Origin: Planctomycetaceae bacterium | GTDB lineage: Bacteria > Planctomycetota > Planctomycetia > Pirellulales > UBA1268 | Reading direction: 5' to 3' | DNA length: 14,349 bases | NCBI GenBank assembly: GCA_005789975.1 | Contig: SXWC01000010.1 | Coordinates: 1-14,349 of the forward strand | Shown: positions 1-5,785 of the stretch, piece by piece | Numbering within the stretch: the first letter of the stretch is position 1 | Layout of the letters: each line of letters starts with the position of its first letter | Program-made: the position numbers and the translations under genes | The notes under the pieces: model-generated | What the model saw: the letters and a program-made list of their open reading frames with translations, nothing else | Database searches by the model: none | What the model was told of the DNA's origin: nothing

Positions 1-315
1 ACCGCCAACAAGATCGGCACCTATTCCCTCGCGGTGCTCGCGGCGGCCCACGGCGTGCCGTTCTACGTCGCCGCGCCATCGAGCACGTTCGACCTGGCTC
101 TGGCCGACGGCAGCGGAATCCCGATCGAGGAGCGGTCGGCGGCGGAGGTGCTTGCCCCGCTCGGGGTGCAGGCCGCGCCGGCCGGGGCCCGGGCCTACAA
201 TCCCGCCTTCGACGTCACCCCGGCCCGGTTGATCCGCGGGATCGTCACCGAACGGGGCGTGGTGGCACCCGTGACCGGCGAACGGATCGCGGCCGTGCTC
301 ACGGGCGGCACCTGA
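1..315 (+). CDS. mtnA: S-methyl-5-thioribose-1-phosphate isomerase, C-terminal part (5' end outside window)
   Basis: MtnA converts 5-methylthioribose-1-phosphate to 5-methylthioribulose-1-phosphate in the cytoplasmic methionine salvage pathway. The frame is open from base 1 and gives 104 residues. They begin TANKIGTY, the conserved stretch just after the catalytic Asp of the family, and continue with [29 protein letters not shown] and [19 protein letters not shown], all hallmark C-terminal motifs of MtnA and the related eIF2B-like fold. The family is usually about 340-350 residues, so roughly the first 240, including the catalytic Cys, lie upstream of the window. The visible part is intact and ends in TGA. 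The next gene fragment is convergent, 42 bp away. The related alternative, an eIF2B-type ribose-1,5-bisphosphate isomerase, is less likely given these motifs. Confidence 0.93.
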   Translation, partial: TANKIGTYSLAVLAAAHGVPFYVAAPSSTFDLALADGSGIPIEERSAAEVLAPLGVQAAPAGARAYNPAFDVTPARLIRGIVTERGVVAPVTGERIAAVLTGGT

Positions 316-348
316 CCGCCGCCACGTGGCCCATGGACGATGGTCAGG
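311..348. terminator. Possible hairpin between convergent mtnA and the pepA fragment
   Basis: CCTGACC at 311-317 can pair with GGTCAGG at 342-348, and the loop holds the perfect 10-bp palindrome GCCACGTGGC (321-330). The position, starting in the mtnA stop codon and between two convergent reading frames, fits a transcription end. There is no T-run on either strand, so this is only a candidate. Confidence 0.3.
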
Positions 349-357
349 CGCCCGACA

Positions 358-793
358 TCAAGTCAGGCCGCGGGCCAACTCGACGAAGGCCCGCACCATC
401 GCGCCGCTGCCTCCCCCGTCGGTCCAGGGGCGCGGCTTCTCTGCGAAAGCGGGGCCGGCAATGTCGACGTGCGTCCAGGGGATGCCGCCGACGAAGCGTT
501 CGAGGAACTTCGCCGCCGTGATCGCCCCACCCCAGCGGCCGTCGCCGACGTTCTTGATGTCGGCCACCTCGCTCTTGATGAGGTCGTCGTAGATCTCGGG
601 GTACATCGGCAGCTGCCAGACAGGCTCCCCGACCGCGCGGGCGGCGGCGGCGACACGGTCGCACCAGGCCTGGTCGTTGGTGAACAGGCCGGCCACCTCT
701 GTCCCGAGGGCCACCATGCAGGCGCCGGTGAGCGTCGCCGCATCGACGATCGCCGCGGGGGCGAGACCGCGGACAACGTCAAGGACGTCGGCG
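358..793 (-). pseudogene. pepA: Leucyl aminopeptidase (M17) C-terminal fragment, left arm of an inverted pair
   Basis: Reading down from about 793 to the TGA at 358-360, the minus strand encodes about 144 residues of the catalytic domain of an M17 leucyl aminopeptidase: APAAIVDAATLTGACMVALG, EPVWQLPMYPEIYDDLIKSE, VADIKNVGDGRWGGAITAAK, FLERFVGGIPWTHVDIAGPA and a normal-looking C-terminus. M17 enzymes are about 480-500 residues and hexameric. Their two-metal site (Lys, Asp and the NTDAEGR motif) lies just upstream of where this homology stops, so the fragment lacks every metal ligand and should be inactive. The open frame continues to 1137, but beyond about 795 it is only the antisense of the second fragment. 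No start codon or ribosome site belongs to it. It is truncated at a junction shared with the plus-strand copy. Confidence 0.8.
515..579. repeat. Left arm of a perfect 65-bp inverted repeat inside the two pepA fragments
   Basis: The reverse complement of this stretch is identical, base for base, to 838-902. It codes on the minus strand for IKSEVADIKNVGDGRWGGAIT and following residues. Outside these 65 bp the two pepA copies differ at many third positions, so the perfect block stands out. It could reflect strong conservation, recent gene conversion or an assembly overlap. Confidence 0.85.
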
Positions 794-1059
794 AGCCGGT
801 CTGGCAACTGCCGATGTATCCCGACTACGACGAGCAGATCAAGAGCGAGGTGGCCGACATCAAGAACGTCGGCGACGGCCGCTGGGGTGGGGCGATCACG
901 GCCGCAAAGTTTCTCGAACGCTTCGTCGGTGGCATCCCCTGGACCCACGTTGACATCGCCGGCCCGGCCTTCTCGGAGAAGAGCCGGCCGTGGACCGACG
1001 GCGGTGCGTCGGGTTCGATGGTGAGGCCGCTCGTCGAGCTCGCCCGCAGCGGCAAGTAG
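786..1059 (+). pseudogene. pepA: Leucyl aminopeptidase (M17) C-terminal fragment, right arm of an inverted pair
   Basis: From VGEPVWQLPMYP (starting about 786) to the TAG at 1057-1059, the plus strand encodes about 90 residues of an M17 leucyl aminopeptidase C-terminus: IKSEVADIKNVGDGRWGGAI, FLERFVGGIPWTHVDIAGPA and SRPWTDGGASGSMVRPLVEL. It is paralogous or orthologous to the minus-strand fragment (about 85% identical by eye in DNA), but differs by a one-codon indel after MYP and in its last residues (ARSGK against ARGLT). It lacks the ATLTGAC segment and all metal ligands. The frame runs back to 340, but that part is the antisense of the other copy. It cannot be an active peptidase. The homology starts at GTCGGCGAG, a string also present in the other copy at the join, which suggests microhomology joining. 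Confidence 0.8.
838..902. repeat. Right arm of the perfect 65-bp inverted repeat inside the two pepA fragments
   Basis: Identical to the reverse complement of 515-579. The arms are 258 bp apart. Flanking homology continues at lower identity to about 1056 on this side and about 361 on the other. Confidence 0.85.
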
Positions 1060-1094
1060 CCCCGGACGGGTTGGTGCGCCCGACGCTTCGTCGT

Positions 1095-1114
1095 CCCCCC
1101 GGAAGCCCGGGGGG
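1095..1114. terminator. Strong GC hairpin downstream of the plus-strand pepA fragment
   Basis: CCCCCCGG (1095-1102) pairs perfectly with CCGGGGGG (1107-1114) around an AAGC loop. It lies 35 bp after the pepA fragment stop and between convergent frames (1060-1209), the only gene-free stretch here. There is no T-run, so classical intrinsic termination is not proven. It may instead be the 5' hairpin of the repeat element that follows. Confidence 0.4.
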
Positions 1115-1132
1115 AAGGGGCGACATCCGCCT

Positions 1133-1183
1133 CTCACGAGACGTCGCGAGCACCTCCGGCGAACCCCGTGCCGAACAGGATTG
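1133..1183. repeat. 51-bp dispersed element, copy A
   Basis: This block aligns without gaps to 11499-11549 in the same orientation, with 45 of 51 bases identical, including an unbroken 19-bp core (1142-1160, starting CGTCGCGAGC), CCCCGTGCCG and AGGATTG at the end. Both copies lie in a gap between convergent genes, and both are preceded by a GC hairpin. The intragenic hairpin of copy B (9-bp stem) is mostly lost here; only CGGC/GCCG remains. It encodes nothing recognisable. Confidence 0.75.
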
Positions 1184-1209
1184 TCAGGGATGAGTTCGCT
1201 GACGGACGG

Positions 1210-3018
1210 TTAGAAAAGCGTGCCGAGCTCATCGACGAGTTCGCTGAAGCGGGTGAGGGCCGTGGCGACCGGCTCGGGCTTCTCGAGATCGACCCCGGCG
1301 TCGCGGAGCAGGTCGAGCGGCCACTTCGACGAACCCGCCCGGAGAAAGCCCAGGTAGCGGTCGAGGGCCCCGGGTTCGCCGTCGGCCACCTTCTTCGCCA
1401 GCGTGATCGCGGCGGCCAGGCCCGTCGCGTATTTGTAGACGTAGAACGCATTGTAGAAGTGCGGAATGCGAAGGCACTCGAGTTCCAGCTGCTTGTCGAC
1501 CACGAACCCGGGGCCGAAATACGTGCCGAGCAGTTCACGATAGATGCCGCGAATCCGCTCGAGCGTGAGGGGCTCCCCCGCCTCGGCCGAGGCATGGCTC
1601 TTCCGCTCGAACTCCGCAAACATCGTCTGCCGCACGATCGTGGCCCGGATCGAGTCGATCTCACGCGAAATGATCGCGGCTCGCTCCCTGGGTGACGAGG
1701 CCCGCTTGAGGAGCAGCCGCGTGAGGAGTTGCTCGTTGAAGGTGCTGGCCACCTCGGCGACGAAGATGGTGTAGCCCGAGTACTGGTAGGGCTGGGCTTC
1801 GGCCGAGAGCCGGGTGTGCATCGAGTGGCCGGCCTCGTGCGTGAGCGTGAAGACATGCTCGATCACGTCCTCCTGGTAGTTCATCAGGATGTAGGGGTCG
1901 GAGTCGTACGTGCCGGAGCTGAAGGCGCCCGATCGCTTGCCCGCGTTTGGATAGCGATCACACCAGCGGCCCCGCAGCCCCTGCTCCAGCCGCCCGCCAT
2001 AGTCGCCGCCGAGCGGCGCGAGCGACTCGATGACGACGGCGACCGCCTCGTCCCAGGTATGCCGCTTTTCGAGTTCCGGCACGAGCGGCACGTAGCAGTC
2101 GTAGTGGTGAATCTCGTCGAGGCCCAGGATCCGCTTTCGCAGGTCGTAGTAGCGGTGGACCGCCGGCAGTTGGGCATGCACCGCGGCGATCAACTGATCG
2201 TAGACGGCCAGCGGCACGTTGTCGGCGAACAGGGCCGACTCGACGGCCGAAGGATGATTCCTCACCCTCGCCGCGTAGACGTCGCGTTCGTTCGATCCCG
2301 AGAGCGTGGCCGCCAGCGTGTTGGCATGGGCCTGGTATTGGTCGTAGAACTGATGAAATGCCGCCCTGCGGACCGTCGGCACCGCATCGTGCAGGAGGGT
2401 CGTGAAGGTCGCATTCGAGAGTTCGATCTGCTCCCCGCCGCCCGTCGTGACGCTGCCGAACTTCAAGTCGGCGTCGGTGAGCTGCCGAAACACCTTCGCG
2501 GCCGTGCCCGCAAAAGTGCCCTGCATCGCCAGCAGCTTCTCCTCGGGCTCCGAGAGCGTGTGGGCCCGCATGCGGACGATCCGCTCGAGCAGGAGCCGGT
2601 AGGGGGCGAGCACCGGCAGATCCAGCCAGCCGGCAAGCGTCGCGGGCGGGATCGCCATGATCTCGGGCCGGATGAAGCTCGCGGCCTCCCCGGCCTTGGT
2701 GGAGACATGCTGAAAACGCCCCGTCATCCGCTGCGGCTGGGCCGCTCCCTGATCCTCGCTCGCCCGCAGGTGGGCGTAGGTTCCGAGCCGATCCCCCTCG
2801 CGATCAAACGCGAGGTCATGGGCGAGGCACTCTCCCAGCCTCTCCGCCGACGAGGCCAGCGTGCCCGCATAGGCCGCAAACTGCGGGATCCTTTCCTCCC
2901 AGACGGCGAGCGCCTCCTCCCAGGCCGCATCGGAATCAAACAGGCTCGCCAGATCCCATGTATCCCCGACGGCCACGTCCTGCCGGGCCGGCAGCGTCTT
3001 CACCACAACGTCATTCAT
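1210..3018 (-). CDS. pepF: Oligoendopeptidase F family zinc metallopeptidase (M3B)
   Basis: Cytoplasmic zinc peptidase of clan MA, family M3B, which cleaves medium-sized oligopeptides. The 602-residue product matches the family length (about 600). The zinc site is HEAGH at residues 394-398 (H394, E395, H398), with the third ligand E422 in IFVAEVASTFNEQ. The N-terminal half is the helical oligopeptidase F N-domain (from about WDLASLF, residues 21-27, onward), and the C-terminal half is the peptidase domain, with the typical FSSGTYDSDPYILMNY before the metal site and NAFYVYKYATGLAAA near the end. The ATG at 3018 is preceded by AGGAG about 8 bases upstream. It is the last gene of the minus-strand run, 61 bp after fabH, and may use internal peptides from turnover; nothing ties it functionally to the transporter genes. 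No truncation or missing catalytic residue was seen. Confidence 0.95.
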   Translation of the reverse strand: MNDVVVKTLPARQDVAVGDTWDLASLFDSDAAWEEALAVWEERIPQFAAYAGTLASSAERLGECLAHDLAFDREGDRLGTYAHLRASEDQGAAQPQRMTGRFQHVSTKAGEAASFIRPEIMAIPPATLAGWLDLPVLAPYRLLLERIVRMRAHTLSEPEEKLLAMQGTFAGTAAKVFRQLTDADLKFGSVTTGGGEQIELSNATFTTLLHDAVPTVRRAAFHQFYDQYQAHANTLAATLSGSNERDVYAARVRNHPSAVESALFADNVPLAVYDQLIAAVHAQLPAVHRYYDLRKRILGLDEIHHYDCYVPLVPELEKRHTWDEAVAVVIESLAPLGGDYGGRLEQGLRGRWCDRYPNAGKRSGAFSSGTYDSDPYILMNYQEDVIEHVFTLTHEAGHSMHTRLSAEAQPYQYSGYTIFVAEVASTFNEQLLTRLLLKRASSPRERAAIISREIDSIRATIVRQTMFAEFERKSHASAEAGEPLTLERIRGIYRELLGTYFGPGFVVDKQLELECLRIPHFYNAFYVYKYATGLAAAITLAKKVADGEPGALDRYLGFLRAGSSKWPLDLLRDAGVDLEKPEPVATALTRFSELVDELGTLF

Positions 3019-3079
3019 GGCGCTGCTCCTGTTTCAGGGTTCTCGGTTCCTGGCGGATCGATCGGAAGAGGGTCGTGCG

Positions 3080-4114
3080 TCAAAGCCTCCACACGGCCGT
3101 CCCCCAGGCGAGACCGCCGCCGAAGCCGCAGATCACGATCGTGCTGCCCGGGCCGATGAGCCCCTTTCGCCAGGCCTCTTCCATGGCCAGCGGGATCGAA
3201 CCGCTCGACGTGTTGCCGTAGCGGTCGAGGTTCATGAACACCTTCTCCGCCGGCAGTCCGAGCGAATCCCGCACCCCTTCCACGATCCGGGCATTCGCCT
3301 GATGCAGCACGTAGAGATCGATGTGCTCGAGCGGCACCCCGGAGCGATCGACGACGGCCCGGATGTTGTCCTCCGCGAGCCGGATCGCCCACTTGAACAC
3401 CGACCGGCCGTCCATCCGCATGAACTGCTCGCGGCGGGCGATTCCCTCGTTCGTGGGCGGCTGCCGTGAGCCGCTCATCGGACAGGCGAGCAGCCCGGCA
3501 CCGCGACCATCGGCGCCCAGGGCGAAGGCGAGCAGGCCGTGTTCCCGCCCGGAGGGATCGGGCTCACAGGGCTCGAGCAGCACCGCCCCCGCGCCGTCCC
3601 CAAACAGCGGCCAGGTCTTGATATCCTCCGGATCGACGACGCGGGAGTTGGTGTCGGCACCGATCACGAGCGGCAGGCGACTTGTGCCCGCGGCGATGAA
3701 CTGAGCGGCGGTGATCACGGCATAGGCGAAGCCTGCACAGGCCGCCGTGACATCCATCGCGGGCGCGTCGAGTCCGAGCCGGTTCTGCACGATGCAGGCG
3801 GTGGACGGGATGCACATGTCGGGGGTGAACGTGCCGAGCACGAGCAGGTCGATGTCGCCGACGAGACGGCCGGAGTCCGCGATGGCCGCCGCGGCGGCCG
3901 CCGCGGCCAGATCGCTGGTGGCCACCTGGGCTTCGGCATGACGCCGCTCATGGATGCCCGAGCGGGCCACGATCCACTGCGGGTCGCAGCCGAGCCGGGC
4001 GAGATCGGCGTTGGTCACGATGTGCGGCGGCACCGCGGCGCCGATGCCGGCGAGCCGGAAACCCACGGCGCGACCGAAACGCGAGGGTCGCGGGGAGGTG
4101 AATATCTCGGACAT
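3080..4114 (-). CDS. fabH: 3-oxoacyl-ACP synthase III (FabH-type ketoacyl synthase)
   Basis: FabH condenses acetyl-CoA (or another acyl-CoA) with malonyl-ACP to start type II fatty acid synthesis in the cytoplasm. The 344-residue product shows the full catalytic triad: C126 in DVTAACAGFAYAV, H271 in LHQANARI and N301 in NLDRYGNTSSGSIP. The thiolase-fold signature GDGAGAVLL (about 172-180) and the C-terminal GFGGGLAWGTAVWRL are also present. The start at 4114 (MSEIF) was chosen because it follows the DUF4340 stop by 28 bp and leaves only about 20 residues before the conserved GIGAAVPPHIVTN; the frame stays open to 4516, but that part is antisense of the neighbour. A run of eight alanines (70-77) makes helix 2 unusually Ala-rich. 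It is not next to other fab genes, so a role in a specialised acyl chain rather than housekeeping initiation is possible but unproven. Confidence 0.93.
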   Translation of the reverse strand: MSEIFTSPRPSRFGRAVGFRLAGIGAAVPPHIVTNADLARLGCDPQWIVARSGIHERRHAEAQVATSDLAAAAAAAAIADSGRLVGDIDLLVLGTFTPDMCIPSTACIVQNRLGLDAPAMDVTAACAGFAYAVITAAQFIAAGTSRLPLVIGADTNSRVVDPEDIKTWPLFGDGAGAVLLEPCEPDPSGREHGLLAFALGADGRGAGLLACPMSGSRQPPTNEGIARREQFMRMDGRSVFKWAIRLAEDNIRAVVDRSGVPLEHIDLYVLHQANARIVEGVRDSLGLPAEKVFMNLDRYGNTSSGSIPLAMEEAWRKGLIGPGSTIVICGFGGGLAWGTAVWRL

Positions 4115-4142
4115 CGTGGGTCGCCGGGGGCTTCTGGGCGGA

Positions 4143-5768
4143 CTATTGCTTCGCTTCTGCCGCGGCTTCCTTCTTCTGAACAACCGCCGCCCTGTCGAGG
4201 TGGATCTTGCCGAACTCAGCTTCGGGAACGATGTAATACCAGTCGGCAAACCGGTTGTTGAGCTCGCGGACCCGCTTCTGCGCGGCCTTGACCTGGTCGT
4301 CGTACTGGTCCTGTTTGCGACGATTCTCGGACTCGACCCGACGACGCTCCTCGAGCGCCACCTGGGCCTTCGCCTCGGCCTCTTCGGCCTTCTTGAGTTC
4401 CTCGGCGGCCGCGCCGTCTCCGCCATCGGCTGGCTTCTCGCCGGCAGGCTTCTCCGCGTCGGCCGGCGGGGCCTCCGGCAGGGGATCGATCGCGGGCTTC
4501 TCCAGCAGTGATTCATCGAAGCGGGCCATCACGAGCAGGTAACGGCCATTCGCCGCACCGGCCGGCGTGGCCGCCTCCCCGTTCTTCTCCTCGGCCGCCA
4601 CCGCCGTGCCCGCACCGAACCGGAGCACATACTCCACCCCGTCCTTCATCCCCACGATCGTCTCGCCGTTGGTCGAAAGAATGTCACCCGACTCGAGCGG
4701 CAGGAAGCCGCATTCCTTCATGGAGGCATTCGCCTGCGGATCGTCCTGGAATTGAGCGTCGGCCTTGAGATCCGCGCTCAGCCCGGCCGGTTTGCGGACG
4801 ACGTCGATGATCTTCAGGTCGCCCAGCGCGTTGCGGAGGTCGTTGAGCTTGCCGGACGCCAGCTCCTCCCCGGCGGCGAGCGACTCCTCAGTGGGCGTCA
4901 CCCCTTCCTTGAAGGCCTCCATCTTCACGAGCGACCACGCGGCGGCCTTGTCGTCGTAGGCCAGCACGATCTGGTTCTTGCGGTTCTGCACCACGCGGAT
5001 CTTGCCCCCCGACTGAACCGCCTCGAGCGTGTAGTCGTCGAGCACGAGCCGTCGCATGTCCCAGGGCTGGAGCTTGAGCAGGTCTTTCTCGATCCAGTCG
5101 TCGAACCGGGTGGTGAACTTCGACGTGTCGAGTTCGACCCGATAGACCCGGTCCTGCCCCGCCCGACGCACGAACCGCAGCGAGCGGCCACCGGCGGGGG
5201 CCGCACCGGCCGGCGGCTTGTCTTCCTTGCCGACGATCAGCCGGGCGAGCTTGTTGCCCGAGGCGTCGCGGACTTCGACGAGCTGTCCCACGCCCGTCAT
5301 GCCGACCTTGATCTTCTCCGGGTCGGGCTCGATCACCCCGTACGTCTCGTGGTCCCCGGGGGAGTCCGTGATCACGTCAAGCACCGGTCGGTCGATGAGT
5401 TCGGTGGCCGCTGCGGCGAGCTGGTCCTTGGCGTCGGCGGGATAGTTCTCGTGCGCCGGGAGCACCCACACGCCCCCCGACCGCACCACCTTGAAGGGCT
5501 TGAGCGTCGCCGTCTCGTCGTCGAACGACACGATCTCGAGGCTCGCCGCCTTCGTCGCGTCGGCCAGTTCGGGAAACAACACCCTGGCCTGCTCCGCCTC
5601 CCCGACGACGGCCCTCTGCCGCAGGCTCGGCCGCAGGTTCAGCCAGCCCCCCAGGGCCAGGAGACCGGCGCCCACGGCGAGGAATCCCGCCGTTCGCCGC
5701 ATGGCGGGCGACAGACCTCCGTCCGTGGATCGTTTCGTATGTTCCATCGTTTCGCGGTGTCCGTTCAT
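4143..5768 (-). CDS. Membrane-anchored DUF4340 domain protein, partner of the Gld-type ABC transporter
   Basis: DUF4340 proteins have no established biochemical activity. They are commonly encoded beside GldG-like ABC transporter genes and probably act outside the membrane with them. The 541-residue product has a short cytoplasmic N-terminus, one transmembrane segment at about 25-45 (TAGFLAVGAGLLALGGWL), then the DUF4340 region from about 70 to 330 (LEIVSFDD, WVLPAHENYPADAKDQL, YGVIEPDPEKIKVG). A second beta-rich part follows (about 350-420), then a Pro/Ala/Glu linker and a charged coiled coil (about 455-505), ending with a conserved-looking tail (FADWYYIVPEAEFGKIHL). The ATG at 5768 has GGGGAG 10 bases upstream and lies 17 bp after the preceding gene; ATG 5747 is an alternative. 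Upstream frame to 5906 is antisense to the neighbour. It is probably translated from the same transcript as the ATPase and permease genes. Confidence 0.85.
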   Translation of the reverse strand: MNGHRETMEHTKRSTDGGLSPAMRRTAGFLAVGAGLLALGGWLNLRPSLRQRAVVGEAEQARVLFPELADATKAASLEIVSFDDETATLKPFKVVRSGGVWVLPAHENYPADAKDQLAAAATELIDRPVLDVITDSPGDHETYGVIEPDPEKIKVGMTGVGQLVEVRDASGNKLARLIVGKEDKPPAGAAPAGGRSLRFVRRAGQDRVYRVELDTSKFTTRFDDWIEKDLLKLQPWDMRRLVLDDYTLEAVQSGGKIRVVQNRKNQIVLAYDDKAAAWSLVKMEAFKEGVTPTEESLAAGEELASGKLNDLRNALGDLKIIDVVRKPAGLSADLKADAQFQDDPQANASMKECGFLPLESGDILSTNGETIVGMKDGVEYVLRFGAGTAVAAEEKNGEAATPAGAANGRYLLVMARFDESLLEKPAIDPLPEAPPADAEKPAGEKPADGGDGAAAEELKKAEEAEAKAQVALEERRRVESENRRKQDQYDDQVKAAQKRVRELNNRFADWYYIVPEAEFGKIHLDRAAVVQKKEAAAEAKQ

Positions 5769-5785
5769 CGATCGATTTCTCCCCT

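Noticed and set aside
340..785. N-terminal part of the plus-strand frame reaching the right pepA fragment
   Set aside because: It is the antisense of the left pepA fragment, not protein related to a peptidase N-terminus.
3884..3899. Perfect 16-bp palindrome GGCCGCCGCGGCGGCC
   Set aside because: It lies inside fabH and arises from a run of alanine codons, so a regulatory role is not supported.
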